64,000 nucleotides of DNA from Microvelia longipes. Its lineage: Eukaryota > Arthropoda > Insecta > Hemiptera > Veliidae. Location: the NCBI GenBank assembly GCA_018340805.1, contig JACMZG010001911.1:29708679-29772678 (forward strand), in the 5' to 3' direction. Both the position numbers and the translations under genes were made by a program. Shown here in pieces: positions 1 to 12,239 of the stretch. Within the stretch, counting starts at the first letter, position 1. The number at the start of each line of letters is the position of its first letter. A model generated the notes under the pieces. That model saw only the letters and a list, made by a program, of their open reading frames with translations. It was not told where the DNA came from and did no database searches.

Positions 1-524
1 TGAGCGCGTGCGCAGTAAACGTTTCTTGTTTTCTTTGCGATAAACCCAGGTTTGTTTAACATGACGAAAAAGTTAAAATTATAATTTAGAAAATAATTTT
101 AATATTAATTTTTAAAACATTTAAAACTATTATAAACATTAACGTAATTGAAGAATTTATATTGAAGTTTATGTATCCGGCGGCTCAGAGTAATACAATA
201 CAATCAAATTAATTTAAGAATATAGGGTCATTTCTGTTTTCCCAAGTTCAAATATATGTTCATAAGAATGTTTTAACTTTAAATCTAACTTTAAATGATC
301 GTAATAAGTTACCTATTGTAACCATAACTAATTTATAAAAATAACCAGTAAGTTGTATTAAGAATTTTATACATTATAATACTTCTTTTAAATGACTAAC
401 GTGTTTTCATTAGACAAATCTCTGAGAAAATTGTATGCTAATTATTGATATTTATAAATGACATAAATCTAACCAATACTTTTATTGGTAATAAAATAAC
501 GCTCGAGATTAAAGACGGTGACTG
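1..524. other. AT-rich, no recognised feature
   Basis: No coding frame, repeat or RNA gene is seen before the tandem array. Confidence 0.6.
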
Positions 525-1335
525 CATTATTTTGCCTCCCGAGGCTGTACTAAGGCAGTTAATCAGTTAGTGCTCAAAGCTAGAGAAGGCTACAGAAAGT
601 ATTTGCCTCCCGAGGCTTTACCAAGGCAGGCTATCAGTTAGAAACCAAGGTTTGGAGAGTGAGAGCAGTATTTTGACTCACGAGGCTTTACCGAGGCAGA
701 TAATTAGATAGCGCACGAGGCTAATGACGGTGACAACATTATTTTTTATTGATATTTTTTATTATAATATAAATGTATAGTTAAATATATTTTATAGTGC
801 TAGATAGTTAACACAGCTGCTCAACTCAGGCTCCTGGGCCATCATGAGCAGCTTATCTTTATATTATTTTGTAATTTGCACTTTAAATAATAAAGAATTT
901 ATAAAAATTTAAAAAATATATTTTGCCTCCCGAGGCTTTACCAAGGCAGGTTATTAACTATTGCCCAGGTTTGCGAAGGCGATACACGTATTTTGACTCT
1001 ATAGGCTGTACCAGGCAGGTAATCAGTTAGCACTCAAGACTATATAGAGAGGGTGATAGTAGTATTTTGCTTCCCTAAGCTTTTACGAGGCAAGTAATCA
1101 GTTAGTACCCGAGGTTTGAAAAACGACAACAGTACTTTTCCTCTGGAGGCTTACCAAGGCAGGTAATCAGTTAGTGCTTTAAGCTAGAGACAATATTTTA
1201 CCTCTCGAGGTTTACCAAGGCAGGTTATCAGTTAGCAACCAAGGTTTCGAGGGCGACAGCAATGTGTTGACTCACGAGGCTGTACCGAGGCAGTTAACCA
1301 GTTTGTGCTCAAAGCTAGAGAAGCAGATAGCAGTA
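525..1335. repeat. Interrupted ~70-bp tandem array
   Basis: About nine diverged units start near 533, 601, 671, 923, 992, 1063, 1137, 1197 and 1265. Each has the order TTTTGCCTCCCGAGGCT, then TACCAAGGCAGGTAATCAGT, then a variable GCTCAAAGCTAGAG-like part. An unrelated AT-rich insert occupies about 735-920. Unit length is about 66-75 bp. No coding potential is seen. Confidence 0.85.
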
Positions 1336-1440
1336 TTTTTTTGCGAAAAATCTTCGATCTATATAAAAATTTAGCACGCATGTAGTCATATATGCAAAGT
1401 TTCATTTTGTTATCAATATTAATTCAATTTATTTAAAATA
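1335..1440 (+). repeat. Family A fragment
   Basis: This is a partial plus-oriented copy recognised by the GCGAAAAAT, GCACGCATGTAG and TTAATTCAATTT blocks shared with the other copies. It lies head-to-head with the minus-oriented copy beginning near 1450, making a small imperfect inverted repeat. Confidence 0.6.
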
Positions 1441-1444
1441 GACA

Positions 1445-1825
1445 TACATAACATCTAATAAAAATTGAACTAATGCCGACATACCTATAACTAATACTGA
1501 AACTAATAATAAAATAAAATTGGGGCATTTCCTGATCTTACACAGGACTACATGCGTGACAAATTTCAAATGAATCCAATCACATTTCTGTTTTTCATAA
1601 ATATTACTGCATCACAAATGACGTTTATTGAAGTCATTATCCCAATTATTTCCTGATAAGAAACTACAATGATATACGCTAATACAATAAGACAAATTTG
1701 GGAAAACCACTGAGGAGGTCTTAAAACATCTGATAGGGATAATAAGGTAAAGTCATGGTTTCTGATTTCAGGGTGATACAATCCCTTTTCTATACTTCTA
1801 CGGTATATATGAGAAAAGGTAAAGA
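1445..1825 (-). repeat. Family A partial copy (terminal half)
   Basis: It contains, in order along the plus strand, the AAATTGAACTAATGC block, the CTACATGCGTG block, the CCACTGAGGAGGTCTTAAAA block and a decayed terminal palindrome around 1790-1822 (CTTTTCTATA...TATATATGAGAAAAG). The 5S-like half is missing. A 70-codon ORF from 1755 to 1967 overlaps its end and has no recognisable content. Confidence 0.7.
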
Positions 1826-1967
1826 GGTAAACCACTTTTTAAAAAATAAAGAACCATTTAAAAAAAAATATCTTAAGTTCAAGTCAAACAATTTACTTAA
1901 GTATCTGTTAAGATATTCTACTCGTAAAAATGACAACAAGGCCAAGTCATTAGGAAAGAGTGAATAA

Positions 1968-2480
1968 AAGAAAACGTCCAGGAAAGAGAAAATCCGGTCG
2001 AAAAAAGTGAAGCATTAAGCTAAGGAAGGTTGACGGCGCCCTGATTAGCTCTGACGTCAGATTAGTCCTGAGTTTCAGAGAGAAAATGTCAACCCAGTAA
2101 AAATCACATACAAGTACGCAACATTTCTAACTTTTCTTTAAAATCGTATTTGTCTCCTAACCATTTTTAACATACATTCAAAGACGATTCAAAATGGAAT
2201 GCAAGTCAGAACCAGAGATATTATAACCTTACACGGCAAGACTTCCAACTTTTCTCTTTTTTTTTAACTTTAACAAATTACTAGCGCCAGTCACCAAAGT
2301 AGCAGTAAACACAAAGTACTCCTTCTCGCCTTTTAAAAATTCCAGTTCTTGTATTTATATCGTAATACAATTTTTGTTATATTTCCTTTTAATAAGAATA
2401 TGCCATTTGCATACCGGCTGTAAAGTTTACAGCCGGTGAATGTAAAATAAATCATTTATTGCCTAAGAAATAAAATTGTT
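1968..2480. other. No recognised feature
   Basis: Unique-looking AT-rich sequence, with one short hairpin (GGCTGTAAAGTTTACAGCC, 2417-2435). Confidence 0.55.
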
Positions 2481-2621
2481 TATATAATGTCATGAAAATC
2501 GATTGAGACTAGTTTCAGCTCAATCAGACCATCACTAGTGGCACAAATAGTAACGTCTAGGTCATTGGTCTCTATGATATCTCTTGGGTTTAGTAGTACG
2601 AGAAATGGGAGAGTAGTATAG

Positions 2622-2789
2622 AAGAGGTGCTCCACCCTTATTAGCCTACTGTCCCAGAAAGACAGGACAAAAATGGCTTCCACGGAACCACAGCTAGCCC
2701 GCAAACCGGAAGAACCTCGAAGTAGTCTTAATATAGTCGTAGGGGATGAACATTTGCTAGATATAATGCAAAATTACATGTACAAATAA
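2622..2789 (+). other. Short open frame of unknown identity
   Basis: This is a 55-codon open stretch from stop to stop, reading KRCSTLISLLSQKDRTKMAS early and RSSLNIVVGDEHLLDIMQNY near its end, then a TAA. It is more protein-like in composition than neighbouring AT-rich ORFs. It runs directly into a GC-rich tandem duplication, so it could be the 3' end of a retroelement ORF. I do not recognise it. Confidence 0.2.
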
Positions 2790-3065
2790 ATACTAAAACA
2801 AGAACAGAGTGGCTCTAAAGAAACGCCCTTAGAGGCCCGCAGAGCGGTCCAGTGAGGCCAGGCGATGAAAATTCGCTAAATTAATGGCACAATGCCATGT
2901 AACAACAAATAACAATAAAACAACAACAATGTGGTCGCAGCGGCTACATGGAGTCCCCGGGGCGCGAAGAGGCCCGAGGGTCCGACGCCACAGTCGAGGC
3001 GAGAAGCCCCGAAGTCGTGTAACGACTGCGGACCAAAGGCCCGACTATTTTGATAATAATAGAAA
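2740..3065. repeat. GC-rich duplicated segment, possible retroelement 3' end
   Basis: Two diverged direct units begin with GATGAACATTTGCTAGAT (2745) and GATGAAAATTCGCTAAAT (2862). Each proceeds through an AACAACAA-like tract to a GC-rich block with GCGG and AGGCCC. The second ends in GCGGACCAAAGGCCCGAC followed by a T/ATAATAATA tail. Similar GC-rich hairpin plus A/T triplet tails lie near 32594-32646 and 62960-63035, suggesting one retroelement family. The class is uncertain. Confidence 0.4.
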
Positions 3066-4003
3066 ATCTTTTTTATATAAAAAGAACTCAACCATTATTT
3101 TTGAGGTCGTTTGAGACACACTGATGCTTTTAATGTAATAGCACTCTGTTCACTTTGTGCTTATAATAATTTTTTTATGATTGATATCATTAAGAGGTTG
3201 ATGTCTTATCATACCTAAAGTATTTTCGTTTTCTTCTTGTTTATCATAGACATATTTAGTGCAATTATTTTGTAGTTACGTTGTCTATAAGCGGTCAGCA
3301 TTTTGATTTTGTGGAGAGACTGATGCTTTTTATTTTATTTTTATTTATTTATTATTTATTATGCTATATTTGTTTTTCAGATCTTGGGTGCGTCCACGCT
3401 ACGCACATTAGGTTTGTGATAACAGTTCTTCTGGTAAACCTTGCGGAAGAGCCTATTAAACCTTTAAAAACCCTTAGTAAACCTTGGGTACCATTAAAAC
3501 CACGATCATCGTTAGGAAAGTTGCCTATGGATTCCCCAAGTCTCAAGGTACACACATTCAAATCTCATTAAAGCCTCATAATTTTCTTATTAAATATCGG
3601 TCTTACAGTAGTGAATACTACTAAAGACACAAATAGGTTTGTTAAAGCATCAAATGTCCCAACTGTCCAATGTCAAAATGCTTAATCTTGGTACCGTCAA
3701 TTTTGCTACTGTTTTATTTACCTTATATAAGTAGATAGGATAAATAAAACAACAAAATATTTCTGTTAAAATATCTAGAGCGAATTCCCTTGGAAAGAAT
3801 AGCTTCCGTGTTTAACAATCCATTCCTTGCCTAGGTTTTCAGTTTATTCGCTATTGCCTCAGCAGGAGTATTACTACTTGTTCCTTAGTTTTCCTGGGTT
3901 TTCAAATAAAATGAGCGGGTAATTGATAAAGATTAGAATTGAGCTTTTGTAAGCGTAAAATGTGTAAAATCCTCTATATCTGGCCTTAGAAATCATAAAT
4001 AAT
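3066..4003. other. No supported gene
   Basis: A 96-codon plus ORF (3281-3571) contains a TAAACCTTG/TTAAAACC-type degenerate repeat and no recognised domain. Confidence 0.55.
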
Positions 4004-4187
4004 TTTATAGTACGAAACACAGCTAAAATCAGTTGACAGCGTGGGGAAATAATACGAGAGAGCCAATGAGGTCAGTTCTGGATGTTAAACCACGCCCTCA
4101 ATTTCAAATTAGGCTAACCTTATTTAGGTTCCTCAACACTATTTTCCCACGCTGTCAACTGATTTTAGCTGTGTGCCGTACTATAAA
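4004..4187. mobile_element. MITE-like element, ~40-bp terminal inverted repeats
   Basis: The left end TTTATAGTACGAAACACAGC continues AAAATCAGTTGACAGCGTGGGG. The right end is its reverse complement with few mismatches, ending GTGTGCCGTACTATAAA. The total is about 184 bp, with no coding capacity for a transposase. A plus-strand 67-codon ORF through it is an accident of the inverted repeats. A second, end-eroded copy lies at 29721-29840. Confidence 0.8.
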
Positions 4188-5586
4188 TCTAGATAAAAAG
4201 ATCTTTTCTCTTCTTCCATCTTTCAAATTACAGTAAATATAAAATGATATACACGAAAAATATTCATAAAATCGAGTACGAGCACTAAATTTATTATTAT
4301 CCGACTAAATTTCGATTATTCAAAATGTTATCTATCATTTTTTAAGTATTAATTCAAAGCAGTGTTCGTTTCACGAATTATTTAAGAGCAGTGTACTTCT
4401 ATTTCGAATTTTGGATAGAAAAGTTACTTCTTTATTTCATTATAATCACATCTATAATTGAGTGCCCAGCTATGTACCAATGTGAAAGTCATTAAAAGCT
4501 AACGATAGTTTTCTTAACACCACGGCTCTGCTTTTTACATAACCTAAGTTTTAATTTAAATTATAAAATGAGTATGTTTTGGTTATTTTTTTCGTTTACA
4601 AAAAAGGAGGAAAAGAAATTAAATTACAATTATATTATCTGGGGTTTTATGCCTGGAGATTGTGGCAAGAGATGATATTTTTGCCCCTTTAAATCCTCAT
4701 AATTGTTTTGGGGAGGGTTTTAATAATAGCTGAGAATACCACGCCAAAAATACACTTAAAAACACACAAACGAAAAAATACAAAAAAATTATTTATTAGT
4801 AGGTTATGTTTTTTAATGAAGCTCAGAATAAAGCTTTAGATTCAGGATGGGAGCCAGACTCGTTTGGATGAGAGCGCACCTGGTTTATTCCTCGCTCCCA
4901 AAGCAAATTGTTTTCTAGAACCATTTTCATTTAAATCAGAGTGTAAATATTGACGATAAATTAGGGGGTTTTGCCACCATTAATGTTTTAAGGCAAATTT
5001 ATAAAACAAACCTTTTTGCCACACGATATTATTTTTATTTTAATCAAAACACGTTGACTCATTTAAAATTATAATAGAAAAAATTGATTAATTTCATGAA
5101 TATTCTTACCGTATAAATTTTATTCGTAAAAATATCTTCTGTGTCATATTTTTAAACGTACAGAACATATAAAACATATTAATATTTTTATTGAATAATA
5201 AATTATGATTGTTAAACGTTCTAGAGTTAACAAAGATTTAATGACATGAGGGTATGGGCAGAGAAACAATCAGGAAATAGTAATTAGATTATTGGATAAT
5301 AAATATTTAAAACTCTATTTTATTATTATTTAAGTATAAAATTACTTTTTTAATAGTAATTTAAAATAATTTTTAAAGTTAACAATACTCTTTTTATTGT
5401 CAATTAAAATAATATTAATTTAATCAAAATAGTTTGCCAGGCTAGTGTAAAACTTGAATTCTCATTTTACTTTTAAACGATTATGAATTTAATATGTCAA
5501 CCAATATTTTTGTGGTTAAAAGAGCTAATGAATTTTTTTTGCAAAAATGTGTTAGGGATCGTTCTTTACTAAACAAAAGATGCTCG
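4188..5586. other. AT-rich, no recognised feature
   Basis: Nothing beyond scattered short AT-rich words. Confidence 0.55.
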
Positions 5587-5630
5587 ACAATGAAAGCCCG
5601 ACTTTCATATAAGTCGTGCTCTCATTGTCC
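5587..5630. repeat. Short hairpin
   Basis: Arms of 18 bp (GACAATGAAAGCCCGACT and the complement of GACAATGAGAGCACGACT, two mismatches) surround an 8-nt loop. It lies inside an AT-rich 102-codon ORF that has no other sign of coding. Confidence 0.6.
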
Positions 5631-5794
5631 TTATTCTTTTAAGTATAGTAACTTAAGTTATAATATTTGCAAAATAATGAGAGGCCAACGAAGGTTTTCT
5701 AATAATTTTTTTTTTACTTTTTTTACACCAACGAGCTTAATCGTAAATATTAGGAAAAGTACGGCCTTTGCACTAAAAATCCGAAACCTAAATT

Positions 5795-6445
5795 TTAACT
5801 GAATTATCTGTTTTAGGTGTTTTTAAGAGGTGTTTTAGAAAGTTTTGCGTCTGTATATGTGTATCTGTATCTGCTCGTCGTATGAGTGGTATCTGTATTC
5901 TGCTCCGTCTGTATGAGTGTCTCTGTATCTGCTCGTCTGTATGAGTGTATCTGTACTGCTCGTCTGAGTCTGTATGAGTGTATCTGTATCTGCTCGTCTG
6001 TATGAGTGTATCTGTATCTGCTCGTCTGTATCTGTTATCGTCGTAGTTCCTAATGTGTCTATGCTAGAGAGTTAAAACTTGATTCGAAAATCTATTCAAG
6101 GGTCTAGCTGTGCTTCCCCAAAAGTATTTTTATGACGTTATTAACTGTCATGAATGCTTTACTATGAAAATGTATAATATACCAAAAATTGTTTGGCTTG
6201 ATTAGAATGTGTCATGCAACAAATGTATTTCGTTGTAACCCATTAACAGCACTACTTCAATTTATATCAAATGTCATGTAAGTGTTTTTCAAATCTTAAA
6301 ATATATAAAAATAATCTAAAATAATCTAATTGTTATCAAATTTTGCACAAGTGCATCCTTTCATGACACTATGTTTTATCTTACAGATAGTATATTTATG
6401 GTTTTTGTCAGATACCTGGATGGGTGAACGATGAAAATAAAACAA
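5795..6445 (+). repeat. Family A copy with expanded minisatellite and 5S-like segment
   Basis: This is a plus-oriented copy. It begins near TTATCTGTTTTAGGTGTTTT, has the microsatellite slot enlarged to about 200 bp, then TTCCTAATGTGTCTATGCTA, TATTTTTATGACGTTATTAA and GCACAAGTGCATCCTTT blocks. It ends in a 5S-rRNA-like piece at 6406-6445 (GTCAGATACCTGGATGGGTG). The remainder of the element reappears at about 7010-7075, beyond an inserted inverted-repeat element. Confidence 0.75.
5850..6050. repeat. ~28-bp minisatellite
   Basis: About six to seven imperfect units of the type GTATCTGCTCGTCTGTATGA + GTGTATCT occupy the slot that holds a short TGTG or CACA run in other family A copies. Confidence 0.85.
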
Positions 6446-6524
6446 ATGTTTTAAACGTCTGAGGAGGTACTGTAATGTAAATTAGGTGATTTTTATATTC
6501 CGAAGATGGGCGAAGCAATAAGAA

Positions 6525-6970
6525 TAATAGAATGAAAGAATAAAAAGTCTCTCCACAGTTATAGATTTTATTAAAACTAAAGCAGAGCGCTTTTCGACCT
6601 AACAAGAGTCATCATCAGTGCCTATTAAACAATAAGACAAAAAATGTCAAAACACACTTATAAAAAAATTACAAAAATATACCAAAGAAAACAGATAAAT
6701 TACAGAAATGGAGTGATAAATAATATATAAATAAATAAAATAAATACAAAAAATATAAATAAATAAAATTAAAAGTGAATAAATACCACGTGAACGCGCC
6801 ACATAAAGCTTGCATAGTTCACTACGGCGATAAAGGTCGTAAGTTGAACTTTTTGGAGAACTTTGTTTAATAGGCTCTGATGATGACCTCTTGTTAGGTC
6901 GAAAGCGCTCTGCTTTAGTTTTAATAAAATCTATAACTGTGGAGAGACTTTTTATTCTTTCGTTCTATTA
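6525..6970. mobile_element. Inverted-repeat element nested in family A
   Basis: The left arm (6525-6630) and right arm (6864-6970) are inverted copies of about 105 bp, outermost TAATAGAATGAAAG, with the block CTCTCCACAGTTATAGATTT and an inner block containing GATGATGAC, TTGTTAGGTCGAAA and GCGCTCTGC. The interior is AT-rich and non-coding. Flanking sequence on both sides belongs to one plus-oriented family A copy (5S-like part to the left, GGTACCCCGTCCCCGATTTT to the right). No clear target duplication is visible. A related single segment lies at 58425-58512. Confidence 0.7.
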
Positions 6971-7009
6971 CGATGGACTCCATTTATGCTCATTCTCAAA
7001 CAATAAGAA

Positions 7010-7075
7010 TAAGTTTATCGAATTCTATATTTTGAGGAAAGTTCTGCGGTACCCCGTCCCCGATTTTTTTCATGG
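7010..7075 (+). repeat. Family A fragment (distal end)
   Basis: The blocks TCTATATTTTGAGGAAAG and GGTACCCCGTCCCCGATT match the distal end of full family A copies. It is the continuation of the copy at 5795-6445 interrupted by the 6525-6970 element. Confidence 0.6.
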
Positions 7076-7109
7076 GGACTATAGTAGTAACGGCTATTAG
7101 TTAATAAAG

Positions 7110-10100
7110 GTACCTCTAGTAAATGGGTCAGTAGTAGTTGAAAAAAGTTTTCCATGATCTAAGCTAATTATAACCAATGGAAGAATTCGTTTATGATATA
7201 TCACATTGTGCGTGGAACTGTCACTTCTATTAATTTAATTTCACAAAAAATATTTGCAATGTATTTAGCATAGAAACAACTGCTAATATAATTACAATAT
7301 TTAAAGCATACAAACGAAAATCTTCATAACTCATTTACTAGGTAAATTATAATTTTATACCAGTGTTTATATCGGTGAATAGGTCACGAGAGTTCAAGCA
7401 TAAAAGTCATGCATGTATGACGAAAAGGAATTAGAGGAGAAAGATGAAAGGTTAAGAAAAACAACCTTGCGGTATACGACAGAGCTATGATGAAATAAGT
7501 TGTAAATAAGTGAAATGTGTATTTTCAAGTAGAAGGGGTTTTCCGCAAAAAGCGGGCCAACAAGGGAGTTGCTACGTTACCTGGAAAAGGGCCCCAAGAG
7601 GCAAGAAACCCTAGAAAATGTTTTCCCAAAGGGGAAGTCTACCCTAACTCCGGAAAAGTGATGGATGTGTGCTATAGAGTTGAAGGCAACGGCACAGGAG
7701 AGAAACACAGAGACCTAGATAGTAAATGAAAAGAGGAGGTATATGTTGGCAATAGAAATGGTTTTCCTCTAGCCCCTGATATACTGTGTAGATAATACGG
7801 ATGAGTGGATATGACACAGTGTGAGGATGAGAAAAGCTTGGGGATACATAGTAACAATACTGGACCAAAACCATACTAACTAGACCAGCACCACCATACC
7901 GTATCATTCTACTCATCCATATGGGCTTATAACATTGATCCTACAAAGTCGTCTTATCAACACCCAACTATAGGACAATTTTAAACAACTCTCTGAAAAA
8001 TACAATGCAATAGGATATTCAGTTTAGAAATTTACAAACTGACTTCGTATTCTCTTTTTTGTTGTTATTTAAACAAGTTGATAAAAACCCCCGCAAAACT
8101 AGACGAGGGTTAAAAACCACTAATAGAACTAAAGGGACAACAAAACTTATAATTTTTACCCTTACTGTAAGAGTCTTTTTCTACTACATTTATTATTAAG
8201 AAAAAAATTCAAAAAGGGCTTCTTAGCAAAAACTTATCAATATCCGAATCCGAAATCATATCCGAAGCTTGCCAACACTTAAATGCCTAAAATTTAAAAT
8301 ATCATGACATGACATTAAACACGATGATCAATGCTGATTTAATTATTTCATAATGTACTAATAATCATCGTTGATCGTTGACTCCTGTAGGAACAACCTC
8401 AGATGGCAATGGCATACTTTTTGGCATTACTTTTACGGCGACTTTACATAATCTAAAGTTGGCAATCATTTACTTAAACCAAACTTGTATCACATATTTC
8501 TCATATTGTGACTAAGTTATATTTTACAATGTTTTTATTAAAGAATTTAACACAACTCCTGATTTTGTATTTCTGTAGGGTTATAGTGGTGTTAGTAAAA
8601 TCTCTGAACGGCCTCGGGGTAGATTTGTAAATGATAGCCTCTAGAAGGCTGCAAGTGAAACCTCTGCCTTTCCCAAACTGTTAAAACTAAAAGTAAACCT
8701 TATCTAGGTCTAAGGGAGTTTTAAGTTTCATCTTGGAAAACTAAAACTTTAATGTTGTGTTTTACAGTTTCGGTCTCTTTTGTATTTTCAGTCTTTTTAA
8801 AATCACGCTGAGTTTATTTCGGGAGATTTTTTTACAACTTCACCTATTGAATTTTAAGTTATAATTATTTTTTGCATTATCTGCTTTAAATCAAATGCCA
8901 AAAATAATAAAACACAATTTCCAAATTGGCAACGTTAAATATATTTATTTGTCAAATTTGTAGGAAAAAAATTAATAAATATTACGCTCGATTTAAAAAA
9001 ATGAAAAATGAGCTTTGGCACGGCAGGGCGTTTTCCTCCACAATAATACTCAATAATGTGACGGTATAGTCAACATTAATTTTAATACATTAATTGCAAA
9101 AATTATACGTACTTTTGTAAATAAATAGAATATTTAAAGATTATATATTGTTTTCCTTAATATGTAACAAAGGAATGGGGTTATATAACTTTTTATACTC
9201 TTAACGTTGTATTATCCCCATTTTGTTTAAAATATATACTTATGAATTTTGTGCAAATTCGTAGCCACACATCATTCGATTTTCGGAACCTTTAATTAAT
9301 ATAATATTTACATGTTTTGCACAAATAGAATAGTGTATTTACCAATTGGTGAGACTTCGATATAAATTTACAAAAAGAGAAAAAAAGGTGGGGCATATAG
9401 AAATGTGTGGGAGGTCTTTGCTATAGCAAAGCGCCATATCAAAGCTGCCACAAAGGGAATAGTACCACAGTATTTAATACCTTATATACATCAATTTGAC
9501 CCCTTTCGACCCTTTGTATGTTTTTACAGATGAAAGTATTGCAGGTATAATAAAGAAGATAATAAAAATCTAGAATTATTACTTCTAGGGTATTCTAAAG
9601 TTCCGAATTAAATTGAATACTGTTTATCTTGCATTAAAATCTAATAGCTTTACAAGCAATTCGTTACATATCTTCTAAAGTTTATTTAAAACACCTACGT
9701 ACAGAGCTAAGAAATTCCGTTTGGAATTCCACAGAGCGACCCTTGTCATTTTGAACACTCTCAGAATACTCTGAGTAAACGCTGAAACGTTCCTCGTCAT
9801 ATTATAGTTAACTATTTCAAGAGCTTTCACTTCAGGGTTGAATTTAAACACAACCAACAGGTTGTCGTACTCATTTCGTAGCTCCGGTTTTTTACGACCT
9901 TAAAAAAAATGCTGGAATTTTTTATTCCAGTAAAAATGAGCCTTATCTGGATTTCATTCTTCTTATTTCATCTAATTTCCTAGTCTTGAATATTTCTTTT
10001 TAAAATATAATTTATAAAGAAAAGGAAATAGGGCGCTTTTAGAAAAGTCACTGTCTCATTTTTTCTTTTATTACTAGTGACATATTTTTATTTTTTGTCA

Positions 10101-12239
10101 TCTTAATTTTTAATTTCCCTGTTTCACAAGACATTTATTTTAATTAGACTAAAATTAAATTCAGTTTTGTCTAGTAACTGCAAGTAAACAAATGTAAGTA
10201 AAGAATGAGAAACAATTATTTTCTTTTATTTGCTTATTACCGTTCAAAATCCTAAAATTATAAATGATAGCAGATATATCGCTACTTTTCGTTCGCTTTT
10301 ACTAATTTAGTGTCATTATTTTGAAAACCTGGTAAAAAATAAATTTATATTTGGATACGAGTCGCAACTTCATCAAAACTAAATTCGATTTCTGAACAAT
10401 TAAGAAACTTAATAATTTATAAATAATTACATTACAGAATCTCACTAGCTTATCAAGAAAATTATAGATTAACGTGTGACTTAATTAATATTAAATTCAA
10501 TATACAATTTCAATTAAAACTATGAGATTTACTTGAACAGAACATACAAAATCTGGCTTAGAGGTCCGCAATCAAGATATTTTTTTGTATTGTATTTTTA
10601 TCTTTTAAACATTGGCACTGCATAACACTATTCGCACTAACTAAAACCTCATTAAAGACCATAATTTAAAAATCATTTCCTTCAAAAAAACCAGAAATAG
10701 ATTAGATAAACAATTATTATTGCAACTCCTTAAAACAATAATTATTAATCACCAAAGTTAATTTGCTTTTAGGTTTTTATTATAGGTCTTTTAGTTATTT
10801 ATTAGGATTTTCGGTAACTTAGAGTTGTGATGTCGGCACGGCATAGGTTCTGGACGTACTATATGTCAAGAACCTGTGCCGTATACCTACACTTGCATAC
10901 CTATACTTCATGATTATGGTTGTTAGGGACCTCTCAATCCTAGGAGGTTACCCCCTTCTATTTGGATAGAGATCTTAGGTTATTGTACGCCATGTGCAAG
11001 AGTAGTAAGAGAGTAGTAAGTCTGACATACACACTAAGACATATTTATTTAGTATCAGGAGGCCAAACGGAGCACTCCGCCCTCTTCTCTCCCACTCCAT
11101 TCACAAATGCCATCATCCAATCAGCAAAATTTAAAATTTTGCAGACGAAGTAAGTAGACTAGGTTAATGGCGTCACAAAAAATGGATTTTAAATAGGTGT
11201 TTTTCTCCCAAGGTTAATTAGCGCACCAGGTTTGATTTAAAAATATTGATCTCTTTGACAGGTGGTGTGTTCAAGGCATTTGGCTAGAAATACACGTAGG
11301 CAGTATGCATACAAAAATTAACATATTTTGTGTTCTTAGGGACCTCCTAATCCCACGAGGTGCCTAAGACCTTCCTTAATATTAACGAAGATCTTAGTTT
11401 CTATTAAGATGAGGAATCTGAGCTCGATAAAAGTGGACCTTACCCTGATTGATAGTAAAAAAAGGATCGGAAGAGGAGCATGCCACTCAGTCTAGTCTAG
11501 GGTACATCTTATTAACTGCATGTGGAGTTTAGTAAAACTGCTAAGTTCAAAATTATAAACGGTAAAACGCAATTATATTTCTCTTGTAATAAATTGAAAT
11601 TTTATACATTATCATTTATAAACATTCATGGATGAATAAACTAAGTGAAAAGTTAAAATAAAAAAAAATACTTGCTTTCATATTTTTTATTAAAAAATGG
11701 TGTCAGAAACAATGAAAATATCCTTATTCTTACTTTTAGAAGACACGATTATGAAAAATGAGTTTTAAAATAAAAACAAACCAAGTAAAAATGGAGTGTT
11801 TATTTAAGACTACAGTAGCACGACAAGCTTTTGCTTAAACGTTCCTAAAAACAAAGTTAAGAACCATACACGAAAAAAAGGAGAATGAAAACTTAAGAAA
11901 ACGAACTTACACGAATCCATAACAATACAATAGAACAAAAACATTATTAAAAAAGAGAGTTACAAAAACAACGACACACAATACCCAACGACTTAAAAAA
12001 ATGTAAACTAATAAATCATAGTCTTTCATATTGTTTTTACAAGTAAAACGACGAATATCATGATTTATAAGGTTAAATTCTAGGCATTGTTTTATAGGAT
12101 GTTTTTTTTGTTTCGTTATTGGCTTTTAAAGATAAAGTTAAAGTGGAATTCAAAAATAGGTTACAAATATTTTATCTTTTTCTTGTTTTTTTAGCCCAAT
12201 CAGTAATTATTTTGAATCAGAAATATACAAATAGAATGA
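7110..12239. other. Largely unannotated AT-rich region
   Basis: A less AT-rich island at about 7530-7930 has short ORFs on both strands (70 and 90 codons) with no recognised protein or repeat signature. GGCACAGGTTCTTGACATAT-like words around 10835-10885 form an imperfect inverted pair (GGCACGGCATAGGTTCTGGA / CAAGAACCTGTGCCGTA). Otherwise nothing was identified. Confidence 0.5.

Noticed and set aside
3281..3571. 96-codon plus ORF with an acceptor-like TTTTTCAG inside
   Set aside because: Proline/lysine-rich part comes from a short degenerate DNA repeat; the opposite strand is open too; no family match.
5494..5802. 102-codon plus ORF
   Set aside because: AT-driven composition, contains a hairpin, ends at a family A boundary; no recognisable motif.
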